A DNA stretch of 64,000 bases from an uncultured Eubacteriales bacterium (lineage in GTDB: Bacteria > Bacillota_A > Clostridia > Oscillospirales > Oscillospiraceae). Position 1 is the stretch's first letter. Every line of letters begins with the position of its first letter. Of this stretch, positions 16,299-24,437 are shown piece after piece. The translations under genes and the position numbers were made by a program. The notes under the pieces were generated by a model, which worked only from the letters and a program-made list of their open reading frames with translations, was not told where the DNA came from and did no database searches. The stretch lies in the NCBI GenBank assembly GCA_900319835.1, contig ONPY01000003.1, positions 4,944-68,943 of the forward strand, given 5' to 3'.

Positions 16299-17435
16299 TC
16301 AGAAATCCTGAATTTCTTTCTTCACTGTATCCAACCGCCGGAAGAACATATCCCGTGTGGCCTGATCTTCAAACCACTCCGGATTGATCTCCGCGATCTG
16401 ATTCAGACCCACGGCGCGGACTGCCTCGATGGCCGCCTCGCGTTGCGAGAGCTTCCGGCTGCTTGTCTGGCAGCGGGCTCCGTCGATCGTATCATAGGCC
16501 AGGAAGGACTTGTTGAAGTCCACCAGGGGATAGAGCTTTTCCAGCCTGTTTGTATCGTTGCTGACCAGGAAGCCCCAGTTGCCCCAGTGCCGGTCGGTGT
16601 TGCCTACTAGGTAGTCGATCAGGTTCATCATGTGATAGGCGTAGGAGTCCTTCTTCAGCACGAAGGCGTCCCGATCCAGCTCATGATTGACGCAGTACAC
16701 GTCCACCGCCTCCATGGAGACGAGGCTTGCATCTTCGGAAGTGATGATGCGGCTCCGGGAAACCAGTTTGTTCTCGAAGGTGGACGGCTCATAGGCCACA
16801 CTCTCTGCCCGGAAACAGCGCGCGATCTTCGAGGCCAGCAGCTCGGCCTTTACGTCGCGCTCATCGCCGTTCTTCAGGAGATAGAAGGTTCCGTTCTCCC
16901 GAATCCACGCCTTCGGTGCAACGCCCTGGGTCCCAATGTCCCCGGCCGCGTCGTTGGGCTTCAGCAGCTCCGCGTTCTGAACGGTAAGAGAGCGGCCGTT
17001 CAGACTGACGTCGGCGAAGGCCCCGGACAACGAATGCCGGAACAGGCTGAGGTCGGCGAAACTGACGTTCTCCCGGTTGAACTTGACCCAGTACACGTCG
17101 GTCAGGCTCAGCCCGTGATAGGAAATGGCGATGGCGGCACGGTCGCGATCCGTCACGGCCTGCTTTGCCCCAATGCTGTTCAGAATTTCCTTGGCGAATC
17201 GGCGATCCAGGGTCAGAACGCGGGAGGAACACCAATAGTAGAAATTGTTCAGGTTGTTGAGCCGCGTGTCAAGATCATCCGCCGTCTCCAGATAGAGATT
17301 ATAAGGCATAAAGGACGGGGCATAGATCGTGCAGGTGCCGTCCTCGCGGATGGCCGCGACCTTACGGTCCTTGTGCATGATCGTGAACCGCCCCCAGCCC
17401 TTGGCCAGGACGGCATGATTCACAGCAATGCTCAT
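16299..17435 (-). CDS. HipA-like serine/threonine protein kinase
   Basis: A 378-residue protein with a HipA/CtkA-type kinase core: Lys188 in 'FYLLKNG', the catalytic loop NTDRHWGN at 279-286, and the metal-binding DFN at 306-308. The N-terminal half lacks a clear HipA N-domain and no HipB-like HTH gene is adjacent. GGGAGGAG before 17435 fixes the start over the ATG at 17453. It follows a PPP-type phosphatase gene by 39 bases on the same strand. The pair may set the phosphorylation state of one target, perhaps in growth arrest or defence; this is inference. Confidence 0.75.
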   Translation of the reverse strand: MSIAVNHAVLAKGWGRFTIMHKDRKVAAIREDGTCTIYAPSFMPYNLYLETADDLDTRLNNLNNFYYWCSSRVLTLDRRFAKEILNSIGAKQAVTDRDRAAIAISYHGLSLTDVYWVKFNRENVSFADLSLFRHSLSGAFADVSLNGRSLTVQNAELLKPNDAAGDIGTQGVAPKAWIRENGTFYLLKNGDERDVKAELLASKIARCFRAESVAYEPSTFENKLVSRSRIITSEDASLVSMEAVDVYCVNHELDRDAFVLKKDSYAYHMMNLIDYLVGNTDRHWGNWGFLVSNDTNRLEKLYPLVDFNKSFLAYDTIDGARCQTSSRKLSQREAAIEAVRAVGLNQIAEINPEWFEDQATRDMFFRRLDTVKKEIQDF

Positions 17436-17474
17436 ATCAGCAACTCCTCCCATTCCGTACTTCTCACGGGTACG

Positions 17475-18224
17475 TTAATCTTCAAGCGTCAGGATATTGA
17501 TCCTCCCGCTGTACGCGGTGCAGGCGTCCAGCGCGATCACGCCGGGGCCGTAGTAGGGACTGAAATCTGCGTCCGGCCCGAACTCGGAACCTTTGTTTTC
17601 GTACCGCGCGTGGCCGTAGGAACAATGCCAGTGGCCGCAGAGGATCGTCTTTTCTTCCGTGCAGGCCTGCGCCGCGTCCATCCCATTGATCCACCGCGCA
17701 CGGCGCCACTCCTCGGGTGTGGCCTCACGCCAGTCGGAGCGATGGCTGTAGCTGCCGTCGCGCTCCTGGATGCAGGGAATCCAGCCGTGCACGAAAACAT
17801 AATGCGCGGTCTCATAATAGTCTACCATCGCCGGAATGATTTGTCGATAATAGGCTGTGTTCTGCGCTGCCTCGGCGAAATCGAAATTGCGGATGAGGGC
17901 CAGTCCGGGGTCATAGCCCGTCAGCTGCAGGGCGGTTCCGTAGGTCCCGTTGCTCTTGTGGTGCCGGACAGGCAGACCCTCGTCGATCGTGATCATTTCC
18001 TCGTAGAGATCTTCATGGTTCCCGCGGACCAGGATCACGGCGTCCTGTTCCAGAAGGGAGAGGATGAAGCGCTGCATCTCCACGGCTTCCTGCCCGCGGT
18101 CGAAGATATCGCCTAGGATGATCAGCTTGTGCGGCTCAGGATCGGTGAAATACCCCGCCTCATCCAGCGCCTTATGAAATTCGGTATAAAAGCCGTGAAT
18201 ATCGACGGTGATGTAGTATTTCAT
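17475..18224 (-). CDS. PPP-type metallophosphatase
   Basis: A 249-residue calcineurin-like phosphatase with ordered metal-binding motifs: D8-x-H10, GDIFDRG at 38-44, GNHED at 68-72, 'FVHGW', and 'CGHWHCSYGH'. This pattern fits PPP-family protein phosphatases and ApaH/PrpE-like enzymes rather than cyclic-nucleotide phosphodiesterases. It begins eight bases after the stop of the specificity gene and precedes the HipA-like kinase. Both phosphatase and kinase are GC-rich, while the adjoining restriction genes are AT-rich, so the pair has a separate origin. Protein dephosphorylation opposing the kinase is the simplest guess. Confidence 0.8.
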   Translation of the reverse strand: MKYYITVDIHGFYTEFHKALDEAGYFTDPEPHKLIILGDIFDRGQEAVEMQRFILSLLEQDAVILVRGNHEDLYEEMITIDEGLPVRHHKSNGTYGTALQLTGYDPGLALIRNFDFAEAAQNTAYYRQIIPAMVDYYETAHYVFVHGWIPCIQERDGSYSHRSDWREATPEEWRRARWINGMDAAQACTEEKTILCGHWHCSYGHARYENKGSEFGPDADFSPYYGPGVIALDACTAYSGRINILTLED

Positions 18225-18232
18225 GCTAGATT

Positions 18233-19362
18233 TTATACCGCCAATTCTTTGCAAAGCAAACTATTATATTGCTTTATTATTGAGTCTATGTTTTCGATCT
18301 TTTGCTGTATTCTCTTAACAGATTGCACGAGTGATTCTTGTTCTTTAATATCAGGAATATCAATGGTCGTATACTGAAAAAAGCCCGTCATATTCCATGT
18401 GCCATTGTCAGCGCTCGAAACATAAGAGAGAAACTCTTTTCGATACTGAATGCTTAGCCAATTCAGGTCAATCTCATATGGTGAGGTGTTTTTTACAAAT
18501 AGGATATATGCGTGATCGTTGATGGTATACTTTCCCGGCTCAAGGAATCGTGTTTGTCCTGCCTTCCCGTTCCTAGTCACCAAAAGCCCTTCCTTGTTCT
18601 TAAACACCTTTAATAGATGACCGTTTATCTTGCACAGAGGGATAGTCCCCATCATTGTGCGTTCTTCGGTCGCGCTCGACAAAACATCGTATCGCTCAGT
18701 TTTGAGCTGTAACGCATGATAAATGAATTCTTCTGTAAGACCATTGTTTCCGCTCATATAGTCAATACACTTTGAGATAGGAATATCTTTTGCCTGAAAG
18801 GATTTATACTCTATGGCAAGGTCTTTTCCTAAAATGGCCGCCAATTCTTCTTTGCAGTGTGATAGTTGTTCAATTAGTGCTGAAATCCTTTTTATTTCTT
18901 TAAGTGCATGGCACTGGACAGAAAAAGGGGGAAGGTTAAACTCCTCATCATAAATCTGAGTCAATGACAGAGTTTTTGATCCATCACTCACACTTAGATT
19001 GCGGTAAAAGTTCTGAAGATATATTGCGAAAAACTCTAGGTTTACTATCTCTCTCGCATCTTCACGAAGAGTAATAAAACCAGCATGATGATTAAGAGAG
19101 AAACGTTCTCCAGATTTATACGTCATGCTTCCTGCACTGCCGTCCAAGCTTATTATGATCCCTTCTCCGCTAAATACTGTAATAGGGACGCCTTTTTTGT
19201 TTTGGCAGAGATAGAGATTCTACGCTCAGTAGAGTGATGCTCTTTATTGCCACCATAGAGGGGAATAAACTCGTCCCCATTTTGTATTGACGCATACACC
19301 GCTTCATCAGTTAGCGCGTAATTACCCTTTTCAATTTCATTAAAGACATCACGAAACCTCAT
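18233..19362 (-). pseudogene. hsdS: restriction-modification specificity subunit (HsdS-like), interrupted by a frameshift
   Basis: Two frames together give one S subunit. The upstream part starts at 19362 ('MRFRDVFNEIEKGNYALTDE'), overlapping the methylase stop by four bases. The rest runs to 18233, with central and C-terminal helices ('ALIEQLSHCKEELAAILG', 'VKRIQQKIENIDSII') typical of the spacers between target-recognition domains. The frame breaks at an A6 run (19193-19198, T6 on the plus strand). One extra A restores '...TKKGVPITVFSGEGIIIS...' in frame. The cause could be phase variation, mutation or sequencing error. AT-rich like hsdM. Confidence 0.8.
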
Positions 19363-21392
19363 TTCAGCAGCCTCCGAATCTCATCCTCAATGGCTTGAAT
19401 TTCATCGTCAAATTCCTTTTCGTCTATGTAATGGGGAGAATAAGGCCGTAGGTAGTATTCCGGTAGCAAGGTTAAATAATGATCATCTAGGATAGTACTA
19501 ATCTCAATATTGCCGCCTTTCCTTGCCTTTTGCTTTAGGCCTTTCTCATCAATCCACTCTGTTTCTTTGCCTTCGCCACTATCATCGAATTTAAGCCACC
19601 GCTTCTCGAGAATACCCGGCATTTCAATTCCGTCTGTACTTACCCACCCAGATATCTCATCATGCATCCATCCATTTCGGTTGTTTCTTAGTTTGGTCGG
19701 GAATCGTTTGTCTGAATTCGCAAGTCCATCATTGTCAATAATATACATCCATACCGGTGTTTCCTGAATCTTTGTAACCTTGCTTGAACGTTTCTTTAGA
19801 AACAAAGCATAGGTCTTTTCTTTCGTGTAAGGAGCAAAGGCAAACTTGGGTAATGAGACTATTGCATACACCACGCATTTTTCCAATATCTCTTTACGAA
19901 GCTTTTTATAGGATGGATTTTCTAACACACCATCCGGGGTAATAACGCAAGCCTTTCCACCCGGTTTAAGAAGTTCAATTACTTTGCAGATAAAGGCAAT
20001 CTCTGTTCGGTTTGTAGAAATAACATCTGTCTTTGCCTTAATTGTACCATTCCCATAAGGGGGGTTGGTAATCACATACTTATATGTTTTCTTGAGAGCC
20101 GCTTTTCCTGCTTCTTTTGCCGGTTTCAAGGAGTTATCAGAGTACATATGAGTATGACCATCCCCAACAAGAAACATATTAAGCCGGGTTCTCGATATGT
20201 TCTCATCTCTAACATCAACCCCATAGAAGCAACGTTGCGCTAAGAACTCCTTTGCTTCCGCATCAAAGGTTCCTGCTTTATCGTAATTGCTTTGTAATAC
20301 TTTAAAGCTCTCAGTCAAAAAGCCACCTGTTCCGCAGGCTGGGTCAATTATTGAAAACTCACTATCTCTATCATACATTGTTTCGCTCTCTAAAAGCAGT
20401 TTCGAGAAGATGTGCGTATAGTGTCTGCGTGTAAAGTATTCTCCGAAGTCCTTCTTCTCCTTCGAAGAGGCAAACATTTCATAAACAGCGCCGAAAAGAT
20501 CAAAGCCTGTTCCATGGAGAGGCTTCATAGAATCAATGATCTCATAAATCTGCTTTACATCATCAACATCAACAAGCGCCTTGCTTTTTCCGTCGCCATT
20601 AATAGCAATCCGGACAACTTCCATTACATTTTTAAACTCTTTAAAAGTTGTTTCTTCTTCGAGCCGCGTAATGTAGCCTACAAGGTTATTCTTGATTTTT
20701 TCGGCAACAGTATCATTACACGTTGACCAATATACTTTGGATGAGTCTTTGTTCCCGTCAATTTCCTCTTTTTCTTCGAAATATTCTAATGCGACAAAAC
20801 CAACCGTAAAATCTATCTTCTGAACATTGTCTTTGAAGTTAATTCCACGATAGACACCGGCAAGTTCCCATAGCTTTTTATTAAAGATCGCTTCAGAAAT
20901 CGTCGAGATAGAGTCAACGTTTGTGTTTATTGCATCTAAATCGGGATTATTTGTAAGCTTGTTCTTTATAAGGCGATAGATATCTATCGTCTGAAACTCT
21001 CTGATTGGATTTCCATTTAACGTAAGCTGCTTTAGTGTCCTTGCGTTATAAAAATATGTAGTCTTACAGTTGGTAACAATGAAATATGGGAGGCCAAGTT
21101 TTGGCGCCTTGATTTTGCCCTGTTTTACTGCATCTTTCCAATCCGAATCGTCAACGCTGCAATCATCTTTCGCCTCGGCGTATGCAACGAGATTATCAAT
21201 ATATTGCTTATCATTGGTTCCATCGTATTCAAATTCGGAAATGAGAATATCCGGACGTTTTGAGCCTGTATAAGCGGAGAACGTGGTATCATTTACAATT
21301 TGACGAAAAGGAATGCTCAGCTGAGCTACCAAAACTTCATTGATCAATCTACTGACAGAAAGTGCTTCCTGCTTTTTCTTTGCTTTAGCCAT
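19359..21392 (-). CDS. fused restriction nuclease-N6-adenine methyltransferase (BcgI-like/HsdM)
   Basis: A 677-residue protein. Residues about 40-80 carry an HsdR_N-type PD-(D/E)xK pattern (D48, then E73-A-K75). Residues about 290-600 form an N6_Mtase with motif I 'DPACGTGGF' at 350-358 and motif IV NPPY at 443-446. No separate restriction-translocase gene is nearby. A nuclease-like N-terminus, a methylase and a separate specificity gene make the BcgI-type (IIB/IIG) arrangement. GGAGGGAC precedes the ATG. The coding sequence is clearly more AT-rich than its neighbours, a sign of transfer. Whether the nuclease is active cannot be judged here. Confidence 0.82.
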   Translation of the reverse strand: MAKAKKKQEALSVSRLINEVLVAQLSIPFRQIVNDTTFSAYTGSKRPDILISEFEYDGTNDKQYIDNLVAYAEAKDDCSVDDSDWKDAVKQGKIKAPKLGLPYFIVTNCKTTYFYNARTLKQLTLNGNPIREFQTIDIYRLIKNKLTNNPDLDAINTNVDSISTISEAIFNKKLWELAGVYRGINFKDNVQKIDFTVGFVALEYFEEKEEIDGNKDSSKVYWSTCNDTVAEKIKNNLVGYITRLEEETTFKEFKNVMEVVRIAINGDGKSKALVDVDDVKQIYEIIDSMKPLHGTGFDLFGAVYEMFASSKEKKDFGEYFTRRHYTHIFSKLLLESETMYDRDSEFSIIDPACGTGGFLTESFKVLQSNYDKAGTFDAEAKEFLAQRCFYGVDVRDENISRTRLNMFLVGDGHTHMYSDNSLKPAKEAGKAALKKTYKYVITNPPYGNGTIKAKTDVISTNRTEIAFICKVIELLKPGGKACVITPDGVLENPSYKKLRKEILEKCVVYAIVSLPKFAFAPYTKEKTYALFLKKRSSKVTKIQETPVWMYIIDNDGLANSDKRFPTKLRNNRNGWMHDEISGWVSTDGIEMPGILEKRWLKFDDSGEGKETEWIDEKGLKQKARKGGNIEISTILDDHYLTLLPEYYLRPYSPHYIDEKEFDDEIQAIEDEIRRLLK

Positions 21393-21457
21393 TTTAGTCC
21401 CTCCACTCTGTTTTCCTAATAATACTTATTTATCTAACATCAGCTTACATTATCTAT

Positions 21458-22816
21458 CTAATTCAAAGCATTTATATCCTTATATGATTCTGCCCCCAAG
21501 AACATCACATCATAGATCGGCAGATAGGTGATTTTGCCATTCGTCGTAATCTCTCGGGTGTTGGACAGGACATAGGCCTTCTTTACATGATAGTCCTCGT
21601 TCTTCACAAAAGAGTTAAGGGCGCTGTGGACAGTGTAGTCCTTCCCAGACTTGACCTCGATGGGAACAGCGGACAGGCTGTCGTAATCGTCGATCAGATA
21701 ATCAACCTCGCCCTTGTTGCGGTTGTCGTAATAAAACAGAGTATAGCCGTGGGCGATGAGCTCGCTGGCTACTACGCTCTCATACACCGAACCAAGGTTT
21801 ACGCTGCGTTCATCGTCCAAGATCGCGCGGATATTGCTGCCGTACAGAACGTCGGTCAAAAGCCCCACGTCGTTCAGATAGAGTTTGAGAAGATTTTTGC
21901 CGACCGCCTGCGTAAGCGGGAACACCGGCGTGGAGATCGCGTTGACGTCCAGGACGATCCCCGCAGAGATCAGATATTCAAATTCGTCCTGATAATCGGA
22001 GAAACGCTTGCCGCGTTTGTCCTCAATATCCTGAAATACCACGCGCTTCTTTTTGCTCTCCAGATTGGAGGGGATCATGTCATAGATCCTGCGGATCTTC
22101 AGCTTACGGTTGTTGTCCGCTTCATACTTCGACGCATCATCGGCATAGAACGCGCGGATATCGCGGTGGATCGCGCGCACCTTCACGATGTTCGTATCGG
22201 CAATAAAGGAGTTGACGGCGTCCGGCAGCCCGCCGATCAGCAGATATTTCTTAAAAAGATCCATGACCTTCTCATGCGCCGCTGCGTCCAGACTCTCACC
22301 GGCCTGGAACTTCTCGCGCATTGTGTCGATCGCAAAGCGGTTAAAGCCGTTGGCGAGAAGGAACTCTTCAAAGTCCAGCGGGAACATGCGCTTGACCTCG
22401 ATGCTGCCGATGGGGATCGAGCTTGTCTTCTTCAATGTCACGCCAAGCAGCGAGCCGCTTGCGATGTAGGTGAACTTGTCGTCCTGCTTCAAAAATTTGA
22501 GCATGGTCAGCAGATGGGGATAGGCCTGGATCTCGTCGAGGAAGATCAGCGTATTTTTCTTCTCGCCCATTTTTTCGCCGGCGATGGTGCTGACCTGGAA
22601 ATAAAAGTCCCTGACAGTGCGCACTTGCTCAAAGAGCTTCGGGCCGTTTTGATCCTCCGCGAAGTTCAGCTCGATGTAGTTTTCAAAAAGCTGCTGCCCG
22701 ACGTAGCGGATGATAAAGGTCTTGCCGATCTGCCGCGCGCCGTCGATGATCAGCACTTTGTTGGAGTCCGACTTCAGATAGTCCTCGATATACGGTTGGA
22801 TTTTTCGGTATAACAT
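21458..22816 (-). CDS. AAA_14/DUF4143 ATPase
   Basis: A 452-residue protein. The N-terminal AAA_14 domain has Walker A 'GARQIGKT' and Walker B 'LIFLDEI'. The C-terminal DUF4143 domain ends in a PD-(D/E)xK-like strand set 'GEVDYLI' and 'PIEVKSG'. Proteins of this family are abundant in gut bacteria and of unknown function; the nuclease-like C-terminus has led to defence or toxin proposals. GGAGGTGCGC precedes the ATG at 22816. A related but truncated archaeal-type ATPase fragment is at 34433. Confidence 0.85.
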   Translation of the reverse strand: MLYRKIQPYIEDYLKSDSNKVLIIDGARQIGKTFIIRYVGQQLFENYIELNFAEDQNGPKLFEQVRTVRDFYFQVSTIAGEKMGEKKNTLIFLDEIQAYPHLLTMLKFLKQDDKFTYIASGSLLGVTLKKTSSIPIGSIEVKRMFPLDFEEFLLANGFNRFAIDTMREKFQAGESLDAAAHEKVMDLFKKYLLIGGLPDAVNSFIADTNIVKVRAIHRDIRAFYADDASKYEADNNRKLKIRRIYDMIPSNLESKKKRVVFQDIEDKRGKRFSDYQDEFEYLISAGIVLDVNAISTPVFPLTQAVGKNLLKLYLNDVGLLTDVLYGSNIRAILDDERSVNLGSVYESVVASELIAHGYTLFYYDNRNKGEVDYLIDDYDSLSAVPIEVKSGKDYTVHSALNSFVKNEDYHVKKAYVLSNTREITTNGKITYLPIYDVMFLGAESYKDINALN

Positions 22817-22962
22817 AGCGCACCTCCGCACTTTTCAGCAGAGTCTCTTCTCGGTGAAATACACATTTCAATATTTCAAGCGAGATATGATTCACACATT
22901 TCAATCTTTATTATACTCAAAAAATCGCACAAATCAATAGCCGGTGCAAAAAGAAAATTTTT

Positions 22963-23046
22963 GAGTAATTTACTCCAAAAAGCGCTTGACATTTCTGTCA
23001 AGCAGCGTTACTATTAGCACACAAAACAAATGGAGCAAATAACTCC
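22963..23046 (+). promoter_or_regulatory. promoter of the LexA-like gene with two flanking operators
   Basis: TTGACA (22986-22991) and TACTAT (23009-23014) are 17 bases apart. GAGTAATTTACTC at 22963-22975 and GGAGCAAATAACTCC at 23032-23046 are dyads of the form (G)GAG-N7-CTC(C)/GAGTAA-TTACTC, one on each side of the promoter. They are probably bound by the repressor encoded at 23067. Confidence 0.65.
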
Positions 23047-23066
23047 GTTATGAATGAGGTGTTTGT

Positions 23067-23690
23067 ATGCGCCCCAAAATGAATTCCCGGAAAGAGGTCA
23101 TCGCGCAGTTTGTTACCGCCTATTACGAACAGCATGACCGCTTCCCCAGCGAAAAGAATATCGTGGACGCAACCGGCATTCCGGCTGGATCGGTTCATCG
23201 TTATTTGAATGAAATGAAAGAAAGCGGCGAGTTTGTTTCCGACGGCGGCCGTCGCAGCACTAGGCCGGAAGAACTGAATCATGTAAGCAGCAAGAACATC
23301 ATGCGTGTGCTTGGCTTTGTCGCTTGCGGCCCCGGTCAGGAGGAAGAGGAACGCTTCATCGAGTACATTCACATGCCGGAGTGCATGGTGGGCAAAGGCG
23401 AATGCTTCGCGCTGATTGCCAAAGGCGAAAGCATGATCGGCGCGGGCGTTCATCCCGGAGATTATGTGATTGTGCGCAGACAGCAGACCGCAAGGCCCGG
23501 CGATCTGATCATTGCCCTCTCTGACGGAAAGAATAATTTGAAGAAGCTGGCCCTGGATGAAAAGAATCAGAAATACATTTTGCAGTCCTGCAATCCGGAT
23601 AAGGAAGCGTTTCCGGATATCATTGTAGATGAGCTGCAGATCCAGGGCATCGCGATCGGAGTTTATCACAGCCTTGAAAAAGAAACATGA
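23067..23690 (+). CDS. LexA-like autocleaving repressor (S24 peptidase)
   Basis: A 207-residue protein with an N-terminal winged helix ('RFPSEKNIVDATGIPAGSVH') and a C-terminal S24 peptidase domain. Ser122 lies in 'GESMIGAGVHPGDYVIV' and Lys159/160 in 'GKNNLKKLAL'. The likely cleavage region is 'VACGPG' at 85-90, with ACG in place of the usual A-G. LexA and phage CI relatives self-cleave when RecA filaments form, which would link the island to DNA damage. Dyads around its promoter suggest autoregulation. The next gene on this strand is small and uncertain. Confidence 0.85.
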   Translation: MRPKMNSRKEVIAQFVTAYYEQHDRFPSEKNIVDATGIPAGSVHRYLNEMKESGEFVSDGGRRSTRPEELNHVSSKNIMRVLGFVACGPGQEEEERFIEYIHMPECMVGKGECFALIAKGESMIGAGVHPGDYVIVRRQQTARPGDLIIALSDGKNNLKKLALDEKNQKYILQSCNPDKEAFPDIIVDELQIQGIAIGVYHSLEKET

Positions 23691-23778
23691 TTATGAAACG
23701 CTATCAGTTTTGCGCCAGGATGGAGATGTTTTGCTGGTCTGCAGGAAGGGTTTTAATCCAGAGGGGGAAAGAAATCCT

Positions 23779-23871
23779 ATGCTCAAATGCCCTGTCTGCA
23801 GGAAAAACCTACACCGGGTTTGGAAACCGTATATAAAGAATGACACAATTCTTTTCAACCGTGAGAGCTAA
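23779..23871 (+). CDS. small CxxC protein or gene remnant
   Basis: A 30-residue frame starting 'MLKCPVCRKNLHRVWKPYIK' with one CxxC and a GGGGGAAAG site upstream. The same frame is open back to near the LexA-like gene. It could be the start of a zinc-ribbon protein cut short. Not recognised. Confidence 0.3.
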   Translation: MLKCPVCRKNLHRVWKPYIKNDTILFNRES

Positions 23872-23911
23872 TATGTAAAGGGTAGTTTCTGCTACCTAAT
23901 ACATATGACTG

Positions 23912-23927
23912 CGGCTCATTTGTGGTA
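23912..23927. repeat. 16-bp repeat, inverted copy at 28108-28123
   Basis: CGGCTCATTTGTGGTA is the exact reverse complement of 28108-28123, which lies just before tnpX. Both copies stand shortly upstream of an AAAGGAG-led tnp gene. Confidence 0.7.
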
Positions 23928-24017
23928 AATTGCGTTGCAGTTGTAAGAAAGGAGCGTAGAACAGGCGCAGACCTCTAACTGCAAACCATTATATCACAAG
24001 AAAGGAGAGCCCTGCTC

Positions 24018-24392
24018 ATGAAATCTATTTTTGAGAAAATGGGCGGTACATACCGCCAGGAGGGGGACTATCTTCTTCCGAACCTGTCTCTGCCTCCCGA
24101 TCTGGAGAAATACCAGATCGGCAAATATGGCCGGATGCGGCACCGGTTCCTGAAAGAGCACCGCCGAGCTCTGTATACCAGCCTGATGCTCGAAGGAACG
24201 CTGACAAGGCACCTTGCCGAGATCGACCGCTCCTGCAATGACCGGCTGGAGGTCATTGAGACGGCCATGATGAAGCGGGAAGGCGTGACCGAAGCCCTGA
24301 AAGCATCCGATCAAATGGAATGGGTCCGCCGCCGAAACTCCATCCGCAGCCGCGCAGAAGAAGTCATCCTGACAGAACTTGTATATGCCTGA
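24018..24392 (+). CDS. tnpV: transposon-encoded protein TnpV
   Basis: A 124-residue charged helical protein with the family start 'MKSIFEKMGGTYRQEGDYLL' and 'FLKEHRRALYTSLMLEGTL'. TnpV is carried by Tn4451/Tn4453-type elements and has no proven function. AAAGGAG lies ten bases before the ATG, and a strong terminator follows. Compare the TnpV-HTH fusion at 14746. Confidence 0.8.
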   Translation: MKSIFEKMGGTYRQEGDYLLPNLSLPPDLEKYQIGKYGRMRHRFLKEHRRALYTSLMLEGTLTRHLAEIDRSCNDRLEVIETAMMKREGVTEALKASDQMEWVRRRNSIRSRAEEVILTELVYA

Positions 24393-24396
24393 AGAA

Positions 24397-24433
24397 AATG
24401 CCCGTTACCGGCTTCGTGCTGATAACGGGCATT
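24397..24433. terminator. intrinsic terminator after tnpV
   Basis: AATGCCCGTTA pairs with TAACGGGCATT. It serves tnpV and the convergent Schlafen-like gene. Confidence 0.85.
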
Positions 24434-24437
24434 ATCA

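Noticed and set aside
16632..18116. 494-codon plus-strand frame opposite kinase and phosphatase
   Set aside because: It spans two well-supported minus-strand genes, has no motif and no ribosome site.
21587..22813. 408-codon plus-strand frame opposite the AAA_14/DUF4143 gene
   Set aside because: It has an antisense composition (His/Asp/Val-rich) and no recognisable domain.
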